Shown here: positions 14,988 through 22,875 of the stretch, piece by piece
Layout: the number at the start of each line of letters is the position of its first letter
Numbering within the stretch: the first letter of the stretch is position 1
From: Candidatus Competibacteraceae bacterium
GTDB lineage: Bacteria; Pseudomonadota; Gammaproteobacteria; Competibacterales; Competibacteraceae
Length of the DNA stretch: 25,827 nt
Assembly (NCBI GenBank): GCA_003527885.1
Contig: DPWB01000387.1
Location: 1-25,827 of the forward strand
Direction of reading: 5' to 3'
Notes under the pieces: model-generated
What the model was told of the DNA's origin: nothing
Seen by the model: only the letters and a program-made list of their open reading frames with translations
The model's database searches: none
Position numbers and translations under genes: made by a program

Positions 14988-17096
14988 TCAAAATCCAAGG
15001 TTCAATTTGAACTGGAAATTGAACCCATCCTGCTCGATCGCATCCAGCCCAAAAATCGGGTTGGCGGGATCGGCATAGCGGGAATTCCCGATGTTGTAAA
15101 AGCCGAGCGAAACGCCCGCGTTTTCCCCTAAATCTCCGGTGAGGATGAGATTCCCCAAGGCATACGCACCGACGTGACCCGCCAGCGTATCGCGCCCGCT
15201 CACGTACAAGGTTTCCAGACCCAAGCGCCAGCGCTCGTCCCACAGCGGCGCCGAAAGCTGGAATTTCAGCATGTGCCTCGGGGAGTTCGGCAGGCGCGAC
15301 CCCTGCGCGGTCTCGCTGTGTTGGAGCGAATAACTGAGCTTGCCGCGAAGGCCATTGGCAAAGCGCTGTTCGGCCTCGACTTCAAGCCCGTGACCTGTCA
15401 CTTGGCCGAGATTGAAAAAATAGGTATCGCCGGTCGCCGCGTCGTAACCTTGGTTTAGCAAATCGTCCATTTGGTAGCGGTACAAAGAGGCCGCAAGACG
15501 GGTGGAGGGCGTCAGGTAATGCTCCAAGCCGAATTGGAGCGTTTCGATCTCTTCAGGCCGCAATCCGGCCGCCAAAATGTCCAAATTCGGGTTCGGCCCT
15601 TCTCCCAACAAAAAGGCCGTGGTCCAATATTCGAAGAAACTGGGGGTCCGAAACGCGGTTCCGTAGAGGAGCTTGAGCGTGGTGGTATCGAGCGGGTGCC
15701 AGATCACGCCCAAGCGCGGGTTGGTGCTGTTCCCGAAGGGACTGGTGTCGTGGCGCACCCCGGCCAGTAGCGTGAGGGAATCCCCCAAACGGATCTCATC
15801 CTGCAAATACAAGCCATAACGGGAAAAGCGATAGGAAAAATCCATCAGCGGCGGGTCGGGCGGAACGTAAAACCGGACCGACAACCGATAGTTGTTCTGC
15901 CATTCCGCGCCCGCGACCAGGCGGTGGCGGTCGAACTGGGTGTTGGTCAGGCGGATCTCGCCGCCCCACCAGCGGGCGGGCGTCGCGTCTCTGGCCGCCG
16001 GAAGCGGGCTCTCGGGGGTCGAAGGGCCCAAGGGAGGATAGGTGCCGAACAGACCGTAACGGTTGTAGCCGAGACGCAGATACAGTCCCCAAGCCGGCGC
16101 GATCTGGTCGTCGTAGCGCAGCATCAGGAAAGAGCGCCGGTCCTTGGTGTTGCCTTCCCGTCGGTCGAAAATGACCCCATCTCCCACTGCGGGAAAGCCG
16201 TTGCTGCGATCCAGATAGCCGGCTTCCAGCGTCAGCGGCCCGTGGGACACCTTGCCAAACAGGCTGAGCGTGCGGTCGTAGTCCAGCCCCTCGGCGGCGC
16301 CGCCGTCCTGTTCCGGCAAGGTCCATTGCCAGTAATAGGGGTGCTTCGGACCGTCCCGGTCAACCCGCGTGGCCGACAGTAACAGATCGACGACGCCGTC
16401 GAAGCGCTTGCCGTAACTGGCTCGCGCCTTGTACGTGTCGAAGCTGCCATAGCCCGCGGAGAACTCGCCGCCGTCGAAGGTGCGGCCGCGCCGGGTGATC
16501 ACGTTGACCACGCCGAAAAAAGCGTTGTTGCCGTAAATCGCCGAACCGGGACCGGGCACGTACTCGACCCGTTCGATCAAATCGACATCGAGCGGGAATT
16601 CGCTGCCGACCAGCGCGCTGTCGTAGCCGCTTTCATTGACGCGCTCGCCGTCGAGCAGGATCAAAACCCGGGTGTTGTAATCGCCCGGCAAACCGAAGCC
16701 GCGGGCGCCGAGATAGGTGTATTGGTGGTCGCCGGTGGTGTATAGGCCCGGCAAGCCGTGCAGGATTTCGGCCAGGGTGCGATACCCGAAGGTCCGAATA
16801 TCCTCGGCGGTCACCACATACACCGCCGTGGGGGCGTCATCCGCGCTTTGCGGGAACTTGGCGGCGGTGGAGATTTCGACATTCTTCGGCGGATGGACCA
16901 AACCTGTTCGGGTCAGTTCTTCCAGGGAACGCTCCAGCACGGCATCCGTTGCCGCCATCGCCCCTATCGGCCAACCCGACAGGGCCACGAACGCCAGCCA
17001 CCCGACCACGATGCTCTTACCGCGACAGGATCGACCCTCACCCGTGGATCGTCGACCTCGCTCAAAATAAAGCTCGAAAAACCGCCGGCTCCACAT
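14988..17096 (-). CDS. TonB-dependent outer-membrane receptor B
   Basis: About 702 residues from ATG 17096. A basic leader of about 28 residues precedes a hydrophobic core and cleavage after AMA (about 48). The next segment, AVLERSLEELTRTGL, is a loose relative of the SIEDLM stretch in receptors A1 and A2. The plug (about 86-205) has TLAEILHGLPGLYT, ARGFGLPGDYNTRVLILLDG, LIERVEYVPGPGSAIYG and AFFGVVNVITRRG. The barrel ends NFQFKLNLGF with terminal Phe. It has no STN domain, and the ligand is unknown. It differs clearly from A1/A2, so it is not part of the same recent duplication. The start is uncertain: the frame stays open to 17285, and an ATG at 17180 would overlap the cyclase gene by 17 nt, but neither extension improves the signal peptide. 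Confidence 0.92.
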   Translation of the reverse strand: MWSRRFFELYFERGRRSTGEGRSCRGKSIVVGWLAFVALSGWPIGAMAATDAVLERSLEELTRTGLVHPPKNVEISTAAKFPQSADDAPTAVYVVTAEDIRTFGYRTLAEILHGLPGLYTTGDHQYTYLGARGFGLPGDYNTRVLILLDGERVNESGYDSALVGSEFPLDVDLIERVEYVPGPGSAIYGNNAFFGVVNVITRRGRTFDGGEFSAGYGSFDTYKARASYGKRFDGVVDLLLSATRVDRDGPKHPYYWQWTLPEQDGGAAEGLDYDRTLSLFGKVSHGPLTLEAGYLDRSNGFPAVGDGVIFDRREGNTKDRRSFLMLRYDDQIAPAWGLYLRLGYNRYGLFGTYPPLGPSTPESPLPAARDATPARWWGGEIRLTNTQFDRHRLVAGAEWQNNYRLSVRFYVPPDPPLMDFSYRFSRYGLYLQDEIRLGDSLTLLAGVRHDTSPFGNSTNPRLGVIWHPLDTTTLKLLYGTAFRTPSFFEYWTTAFLLGEGPNPNLDILAAGLRPEEIETLQFGLEHYLTPSTRLAASLYRYQMDDLLNQGYDAATGDTYFFNLGQVTGHGLEVEAEQRFANGLRGKLSYSLQHSETAQGSRLPNSPRHMLKFQLSAPLWDERWRLGLETLYVSGRDTLAGHVGAYALGNLILTGDLGENAGVSLGFYNIGNSRYADPANPIFGLDAIEQDGFNFQFKLNLGF

Positions 17097-17163
17097 CACC
17101 GAGTTTCTTCGGCGGAAAAGCGACCTAACCGACCTGCTCAGGGTCGCGCCTCCACGTTCGATG

Positions 17164-18513
17164 CTACTCTGCCGCAGCATTTTCGGTATCGGTGAACGCC
17201 GGAAGAGCGAGCAGGGTTTCGTTGTCGAACAGCATGGCGCGATCAAAATGGCGGTAGGTATTCTTGCCCGCCTGCTTGGCGACATACATGGCCCTATCCG
17301 CTTGCCGCAAGAGAAGTCCGGGGTCGGCGGCGTGCGTGGGACACCAGGCGATCCCGATACTGGCGCCGACTCGCATGTCCACCCCGCGGATCAGAATGGG
17401 TCCGTTGACGGCGGCGATGAGCCGCTCGGCCAGGGCTTCCGCCTGGGAGGCGCCGCCCAGTTGAGGCAGGATCGCCGCAAACTCGTCCCCCCCCAAACGA
17501 CAAAGCGTATCCGAGTTGCGCAGAACCGCTGACAACCGCTTGGCCACTACCTTCAACAACAAATCTCCCGCATCGTGACCGGCCGCGTCGTTGGCGTACT
17601 TGAAGTTATCCAGATCGATGAACAGCAAAGCCGCCAGTTGCTTTTCGGCCACCGTCTCGGCCACGACACGCTGGAGTTCCTTTTGGAACAGGTGGCGGTT
17701 GGGCAATTGCGTGAGGCTGTCATAGTGCGCGAGACGATCCAGCTTTTGCTCCACCGCCCGACGCTCGCCGATTTCGGCGTTGAGCGCCTTTTCCCTGGCC
17801 TCGATACGCTCCAGCATCACATTGAAACACCGGGCCAAACGCCCCATCTCATCATTGCCTCGGGCGCGGGCGCGCAGACCGTAGTCGAATTGCGACGCGA
17901 CCCGCTCGGCCAGGTCCGACAGCTCGAACACGGGAGCCAAAGCACGCAGCTGGAGCCGGTGCAGCAAGAGGGCGGCCAACGCGATAGTGCTCAGGGTGAG
18001 CACCAAGCCGATAGCCATGAAGTGCTGAATTTCGCGCCCGATCGAGCACAAACTTTCCCGCAACAGAAACGCGCCGATCCGCTCTCTCTCTTGCAACAGG
18101 GGGACGACGATTTCGAGTTGTCCGGCCTCAAGCCGGGTAAAGCCCGCTTCGGGTCCGGCGGGCGCGGCGGGGATCACCATTTTTTGGGAGGGGGCTTTGG
18201 GCTGCGTCCACGCCGCGAAAATTTGACCTTTTTCATCATAAACGGTCGCCATCAGCGCATCGGGGTGCTGGTCGAGGGAGGTCAGCAACCTCCGGGCGGA
18301 CTGCCGGTCCCCAAACACCACCATCGGCGTGAGGTTTTGCGCCAGCAACCGCGCGGTGGCGATCGCATGGTCTGTCAGGCGTTGCTGGGCTGAATAAAAA
18401 TAAATCAACGAAAACAGGCCCAAGGTCGCCAACATCGTCACCGCGCCACCGAATACATTCAACGCCAACATTTTCTGGCGCAGGGAAAGAGATTGGATTC
18501 GCTGGATGGGCAT
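17164..18513 (-). CDS. Diguanylate cyclase with CHASE8-like sensor and HAMP (YfiN/TpbB-like)
   Basis: It makes c-di-GMP from two GTP at the inner membrane. The 449 residues show TM1 (about 15-40), a periplasmic CHASE8-like region (about 41-160, with LLAQNLTPMVVFGDRQSARR and DALMATVYDEKG), TM2 (about 165-184), HAMP (about 186-240) and GGDEF (about 258-430). The domain opens with DSLTQLPNRHLF; the active-site loop GGDEF (341-345) is intact. An inhibitory I-site RNSD (332-335) lies five residues upstream, so product inhibition is expected. There is no EAL domain. This is the architecture of Pseudomonas YfiN, which YfiR represses. A YfiR homologue ends the same gene run, with a TonB-type receptor between them. 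The gene begins 101 nt after rlmD, and a sigma-54-like site lies in that gap. Confidence 0.94.
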   Translation of the reverse strand: MPIQRIQSLSLRQKMLALNVFGGAVTMLATLGLFSLIYFYSAQQRLTDHAIATARLLAQNLTPMVVFGDRQSARRLLTSLDQHPDALMATVYDEKGQIFAAWTQPKAPSQKMVIPAAPAGPEAGFTRLEAGQLEIVVPLLQERERIGAFLLRESLCSIGREIQHFMAIGLVLTLSTIALAALLLHRLQLRALAPVFELSDLAERVASQFDYGLRARARGNDEMGRLARCFNVMLERIEAREKALNAEIGERRAVEQKLDRLAHYDSLTQLPNRHLFQKELQRVVAETVAEKQLAALLFIDLDNFKYANDAAGHDAGDLLLKVVAKRLSAVLRNSDTLCRLGGDEFAAILPQLGGASQAEALAERLIAAVNGPILIRGVDMRVGASIGIAWCPTHAADPGLLLRQADRAMYVAKQAGKNTYRHFDRAMLFDNETLLALPAFTDTENAAAE

Positions 18514-18544
18514 GGCGTTCGAAAAAGCAAGGCTCCGAGATGTT

Positions 18545-18562
18545 AAGCATCTTTTATGCCAA
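18545..18562 (-). promoter_or_regulatory. Sigma-54-like promoter for the diguanylate cyclase gene
   Basis: On the minus strand TTGGCATAAAAGATGCTT shows GG and GC doublets exactly 10 nt apart, within close matches to the extended -24 (TTGGCA) and -12 (TGCT) elements. Transcription would start near 18535, about 22 nt before the ATG at 18513. The site is the only promoter-like sequence I favour in the 101-nt gap. A looser sigma-70 reading (TTGGCG, 17 nt, ATAAAA) overlaps it. Confidence 0.4.
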
Positions 18563-18614
18563 TTTCAGATTTACCGCCAACCGCCGCGTTTTTCCCGGAG
18601 CACCCCTGTCGCTA

Positions 18615-19967
18615 TTAAACGTTCGCGGGGTCGCGGACCAGCACCGCCACGGACTCCACATGGTTAGTGTGCGGAAACATATCCAACACGCCCACGCTGT
18701 CGAGCCGGTAACCGAAACGATGCCCCAGCACGCCGACATCACGCGCCAGCGTGGCGGGGGGACAGGAAACGTAAACCACCCGGCGCGCGCCCGACGCCGC
18801 CACGTGCGGCATCAGCTCCAGCGCGCCGGAGCGGGGCGGATCGAGCAACACCTTATCGTAGCCCCCGGACAGCCACGGCTGCCCCGCCAAATCGCCAGCA
18901 AGATCGGCGACGGCGAAGGTCGCGTTGCCGATGTTGTTGCGCGCCGCGTTGCGTTGGGCCCGTTCGACGAGGTGGCTGTCCCCTTCCACACCGACCACTT
19001 CCCGCGCCCGCCGCGCCACCGCCAAGCTGAAGTTACCCAACCCACAGAACAAATCCAGCACCCGATCCTCCGGCCCGACCTCCAGCAAGCCGCAAGCGCG
19101 TTCGATCAGTTGCCGGTTGAGCGCGGCGTTGATCTGGATGAAGTGATAGGGCTCGAACGCTAGATCCAGCTCGAAGCCCGGCACGCGATAGCTCGGCGTC
19201 GGCGCCGCCGCATCCAGCGGCCGCACGCTGTCCGGCCCGCCCGGTTGCAGGTAAAGCGCCAAGCCATACCGTTCGCCAAACGCCCGAAGCGACCGCAAAT
19301 CGCTCTCGCTCGGCGGGGCCAGCACCCGCAGGTTCAGCGCCGCGACCGTATCGCCGCAAGCGACTTCAATTTGCGGCAACCGCTCGCGCAGCGACAGGCT
19401 TTCGACCAACTGCGCCAGCTCCTCCAGCAAGCCGCCGACCCGCCCGTCCAACACTTCGCAGCGCTTCAGATCGGCGACGTGAGCGCTGTGCCGCTCGCGA
19501 AAACCCACCAGCACCCGCCCTTTCTTGGCGACCCATTTGACGCCCAACCGCGCCCGCCGCCGGTAGCCCCACAGCGGCCCGGTCATGGGCTCCAGAACCC
19601 GATCCGGTTCAATTCTGCCGATGTGGGTCAGGCTATCCAACAACCAGCGTTGCTTGCCGGCCAATTGGTCGGTTGGATCGAGATGTTGCAAGGCGCAACC
19701 GCCGCAGAAACTGAAATGGGGGCAGCGGGGCTCGACCCGCTCTGGCGCGGGTTCGAGAATGCGGACGGCGCGCGCTTCATCGCGCCGGCTCCGGCGGGCC
19801 GTATAAACGCATTCCACGTCCTCGCCCGGCAACCCGCCCTCGACGAACACCGTTTTGCCCTCCCGGCGCGCCACCCCGAACCCTTCGTGCGTGAGATCTT
19901 CGATGCGGGCGATAAACGGCGCTAGCGCCGCCAGCGCCTGACGTTTCTTGGCCGCCGATTTTCCCAT
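18615..19967 (-). CDS. rlmD: 23S rRNA (uracil-1939 C5)-methyltransferase RlmD
   Basis: SAM-dependent cytosolic enzyme that methylates U1939 of 23S rRNA. The 450 residues show an N-terminal TRAM domain (about 13-72). The [4Fe-4S] cysteines C82, C88 and C91 lie in RCPHFSFCGGC, and C170 in LKRCEVL. The SAM-binding motif is DLFCGLGNFSL (305-315), the motif KVLLDPPRSGA starts at about 372, and the catalytic nucleophile is C402 in YVSCPPATLARD. The general base is E438 in NHVESV. All key residues are intact and the length is normal. It starts 10 nt after the cysM stop, so the two form a unit, an arrangement also seen in pseudomonads and relatives. Confidence 0.96.
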   Translation of the reverse strand: MGKSAAKKRQALAALAPFIARIEDLTHEGFGVARREGKTVFVEGGLPGEDVECVYTARRSRRDEARAVRILEPAPERVEPRCPHFSFCGGCALQHLDPTDQLAGKQRWLLDSLTHIGRIEPDRVLEPMTGPLWGYRRRARLGVKWVAKKGRVLVGFRERHSAHVADLKRCEVLDGRVGGLLEELAQLVESLSLRERLPQIEVACGDTVAALNLRVLAPPSESDLRSLRAFGERYGLALYLQPGGPDSVRPLDAAAPTPSYRVPGFELDLAFEPYHFIQINAALNRQLIERACGLLEVGPEDRVLDLFCGLGNFSLAVARRAREVVGVEGDSHLVERAQRNAARNNIGNATFAVADLAGDLAGQPWLSGGYDKVLLDPPRSGALELMPHVAASGARRVVYVSCPPATLARDVGVLGHRFGYRLDSVGVLDMFPHTNHVESVAVLVRDPANV

Positions 19968-19977
19968 TTACCGCTTC

Positions 19978-20877
19978 TCAATCCGAAAACAGACCGGTGG
20001 ACAAATAGCGGTCGCCCCGATCGCAGATGATGGTGACAATGACCGCGTCCGTCACCTCCTCCGCCAACCGCAGCGCCGCCGCCACCGCGCCGCCAGACGA
20101 TACGCCGCAACAAATGCCTTCCTCGCGGGCCAGCCGGCGGGTCAGGCTTTCGGCTTCGGCTTGGCTGACCTCGATGAGCCGGTCCACCCGCGCCGGATCG
20201 TAGATTCTTGGCAGGTAGTCGGGCGGCCAACGGCGGATGCCGGCGATGCTCGAACCTTCGGTCGGCTGCACGCCGACGATCTGCACGTTGGCGCTTTGTT
20301 CCTTCAGGTAACGGGATACCCCCATGATGGTGCCGGTGGTCCCCATCGCGCTGACGAAATGGGTGATTTTCCCTCGGGTGTCACGCCAGATTTCCGGGCC
20401 GGTCGTCCGGTAGTGCGCCAGCGGATTATCGGGGTTGGCGAACTGGTCCAACACCCGGCCCTTGCCGTCCCGTTCCAGTTGCGCCGCCAGATCGCGGGCG
20501 CCTTCCATGCCCTCCCCCGCGCTCACCAGCACCAGTTCGGCCCCGTAGGCTTGCATCGCCGCGCGGCGTTCCGCGCTCTGGTTGTCCGGCATCACCAACA
20601 ACAGCCGGTAACCCTTCATGGCCGCGATCATCGCCAGGGCGATACCGGTGTTGCCGCTGGTCGCTTCGATCAGCGCATCGCCGGGCCGGATCGCGCCGCG
20701 CGCTTCGGCTTGCTGGATCATGCTCAGCGCCGGACGATCCTTGACCGAACCCGCCGGATTATTGCCTTCCAGCTTGCCCAAAAGCAGGTTATGGGTATGA
20801 ACCGGCAGGCGCTGGAACCGAACCAGAGGTGTATTGCCGACGAAAAAGTCGAGCGTGGGGCATGGTAAATCAGGCAT
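19978..20877 (-). CDS. cysM: Cysteine synthase B (O-acetylserine sulfhydrylase, CysM)
   Basis: PLP enzyme converting O-acetylserine and sulfide or thiosulfate to cysteine or S-sulfocysteine. It has 299 residues from ATG 20877; a TTG four codons upstream is less likely. The PLP lysine is K46 in NPAGSVKDRPA, the phosphate/substrate loop is TSGNTG (73-78), and SAMGTTGTIMG and the C-terminal glycine-serine loop CCGVSSGGAVAAA follow. The C-terminal GDRYLSTGLF signature is typical of CysM and not CysK, as is the short overall length. It is the first gene of the cysM-rlmD pair and is divergent from tamA. Confidence 0.95.
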   Translation of the reverse strand: MPDLPCPTLDFFVGNTPLVRFQRLPVHTHNLLLGKLEGNNPAGSVKDRPALSMIQQAEARGAIRPGDALIEATSGNTGIALAMIAAMKGYRLLLVMPDNQSAERRAAMQAYGAELVLVSAGEGMEGARDLAAQLERDGKGRVLDQFANPDNPLAHYRTTGPEIWRDTRGKITHFVSAMGTTGTIMGVSRYLKEQSANVQIVGVQPTEGSSIAGIRRWPPDYLPRIYDPARVDRLIEVSQAEAESLTRRLAREEGICCGVSSGGAVAAALRLAEEVTDAVIVTIICDRGDRYLSTGLFSD

Positions 20878-21066
20878 AGTGAATTCCAAACTGTCCGCAA
20901 AATCACGGCGTCAAGCGTTTTCGGGCTCCGCGAAATATGTTAAACCGGTTCCGAGCATCACCGATCCACCAGACCGCGCTGGAGAAAACCACGGTTTGCA
21001 AGCTGTCTCTTCCTCGCGACTTCCATTCGCCGCCATTCTCATCCTACGTCAACCACCGATTTTGTC
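20878..21066. other. Divergent cysM/tamA intergenic region
   Basis: 189 nt between divergent start codons, presumably containing both promoters. A TTGACG hexamer occurs on the minus strand upstream of cysM, but without a good -10 at standard spacing. I see no riboswitch, CysB-like palindrome or hairpin that I can defend. Confidence 0.5.
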
Positions 21067-22875
21067 ATGACCCGATTTGGTTCGAGTCCCCATCTGATCC
21101 GCGCCTGGCTTTTGCTCTGCTGCCTGCTGTTCCCGGCCGCGCCGGTCACCGCCCAGCAACAGCCCGAACCGCCCGCGCCGGCCGACGGCGCCACCGCCAC
21201 CGGCACGCTGGTCGTGAGCGTCGAAGGCGTGGAGGGACCGTTGCGGGATAATGTCTTGGGGCATCTCGACATCAACCGCTTCAACGGCAAACCCGCGCCG
21301 GCGGAAACCGAGTTGCAGTGGCTGCACGCCAACGCCGAGCGCCACATCCAGGAAGCGCTGCAACCGTTCGGCTACTACGAACCCGAGGTCGAAAACACCC
21401 TCAACCGTACCGCCGGCGGTTGGGAAGCCCGCTACCGCATCCGGCCCGGCCGCCCGCTGCCCATCGCCCTGGCGGATGTCCGAATGCTCGGCGAAGCCGC
21501 CCAAGATCCCGTGTTTCAGAAGCTGCTGGACAAGAAGCCGCTGGCCAAAGGCCAAACCCTCGAACACGCCAAATACGAGCAATTCAAGCAGAATCTGGAA
21601 GCTCTGGCCACCGAACGCGGCTATTTCGACGCCCGTTTTGTCGAACACGCCATCCAGATCGACTTGCGGGCGTATGAGGCGGTCATCAAGCTGCACTACG
21701 ATGCCGGCAAGCGCTACCGCTTCGGCGATATCTCCTTCAAGCAAAACACCCTCTCGCCCGATCTGCTGAGCCGCTATCCCCGCTTCAAGTCCAGCGATCC
21801 CTACGACGCCAACGATCTGCTGAAACTGCAAGGCGATCTCGGCGGCAGCGTCTATTTCAGCCAGGTCCGAATCAACGCCTCGCCCGACGCCAAAACGGTT
21901 TCCGTGCCGGTCGAAGTGGAGCTGGAGCCGAACAAACGCCACAAGTACAGCGCCGGTCTGGGCTTTGGCACCGACACCGGGGCCAGGGGCAAGGTGAAAG
22001 TCGAAAACCGCTGGGTCAACCGCCAGGGCCACCACTACGAAGCGGAATTGCAGCTTTCTCCGATCAAGTCGTTCGTCGGCGCCAAATACATGATCCCCGG
22101 AAGCGATCCGGTCACCGAGGAATACGCGCTGACCGCCAGCTACACCCAGCAAAACTACGACGATCAGGACTACGAGCGCATCGCGCTGGGCGGCCTCTTC
22201 CAACAGGAAATCGGCAAGTGGCTGAAAATCTATAGTTTGAACCTGCAATACGAAGATTATCAGATCGGCAACGAGCCGCGTTCCACCTCGTTTCTGATCA
22301 TTCCGGGGCTGAACTGGACCTGGGTCGACGCCGACGACCGGCTGTTCACGAGTCGCGGCGTGCTGTTCGGCTTCGAGGTGCGCGGCGCGGCGACGGCCTT
22401 GCTGTCGGATATCAATTTCCTGCAAGGCGTCTTGCACCTCAAGTGGATTCACGCTTTCAACGACGACAACCGCATCATCGCGCGGGGCGATCTGGGCGCG
22501 ACCGCGATTTTGGAGGACTTCGAAGAGCTACCCGCTTCGCTGCGCTTTTTCACCGGCGGCGACAGCAGCGTGCGCGGTTACGCCTACAACAAGATCGGCC
22601 CCACCAACGAGGACGGTCAGGTGGTCGGCGGCAAGAATGTGTTGGTGGGCAGCCTGGAATACGAACGCCGGCTTTGGAACAACTGGGGCGTCGCCGTTTT
22701 CGTGGACAGCGGCGACGCTTTCAACGGCGCGAGCCCCGAACTGAAAACCGGAGCCGGCATCGGCGCCCGCTGGCGCTCGCCGGTCGGGCCGGTGCGCATC
22801 GACTTCGCCACCGGGCTGGATCGGCCGCCGGGCGACGCCTTCCGTTTCTCCTTCAGCATCGGACCGGACCTTTGA
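21067..22875 (+). CDS. tamA: TamA, Omp85-family outer-membrane assembly factor
   Basis: Outer-membrane partner of the translocation and assembly module, which works with TamB in envelope protein insertion and phospholipid transport. The 602 residues show a signal peptide (1-29, cleaved near VTA) and three POTRA-type modules (about 46-285, including TLVVSVEGVEGPLRD and YRFGDISFKQN). The C-terminal beta-barrel (about 290-602) carries the Omp85 lid-lock motif VRGY (502-505) in FFTGGDSSVRGYAYN. The barrel ends in RFSFSIGPDL. The length matches E. coli TamA (577). The ATG at 21067 has no clear ribosome-binding site. The stop codon overlaps the start of tamB, so the two are translationally linked. 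Confidence 0.95.
   Translation: MTRFGSSPHLIRAWLLLCCLLFPAAPVTAQQQPEPPAPADGATATGTLVVSVEGVEGPLRDNVLGHLDINRFNGKPAPAETELQWLHANAERHIQEALQPFGYYEPEVENTLNRTAGGWEARYRIRPGRPLPIALADVRMLGEAAQDPVFQKLLDKKPLAKGQTLEHAKYEQFKQNLEALATERGYFDARFVEHAIQIDLRAYEAVIKLHYDAGKRYRFGDISFKQNTLSPDLLSRYPRFKSSDPYDANDLLKLQGDLGGSVYFSQVRINASPDAKTVSVPVEVELEPNKRHKYSAGLGFGTDTGARGKVKVENRWVNRQGHHYEAELQLSPIKSFVGAKYMIPGSDPVTEEYALTASYTQQNYDDQDYERIALGGLFQQEIGKWLKIYSLNLQYEDYQIGNEPRSTSFLIIPGLNWTWVDADDRLFTSRGVLFGFEVRGAATALLSDINFLQGVLHLKWIHAFNDDNRIIARGDLGATAILEDFEELPASLRFFTGGDSSVRGYAYNKIGPTNEDGQVVGGKNVLVGSLEYERRLWNNWGVAVFVDSGDAFNGASPELKTGAGIGARWRSPVGPVRIDFATGLDRPPGDAFRFSFSIGPDL

Noticed and set aside
14986..15243. N-terminal extension of YfiR-B to an upstream ATG
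   Set aside because: The added 86 residues lie within the receptor B coding sequence, are Arg-rich without family counterpart, and would bury the signal peptide inside the protein.
17097..17285. Longer N-terminus for receptor B (ATG at 17285 or 17180)
   Set aside because: It would overlap the end of the GGDEF gene and add basic sequence before the signal peptide; the ATG at 17096 gives a better-formed export signal. Still not certain.
21049..22452. 467-codon minus-strand frame opposite tamA
   Set aside because: Shadow of tamA. The tamA frame has a signal peptide, POTRA modules and the VRGY motif; the antisense product has none.
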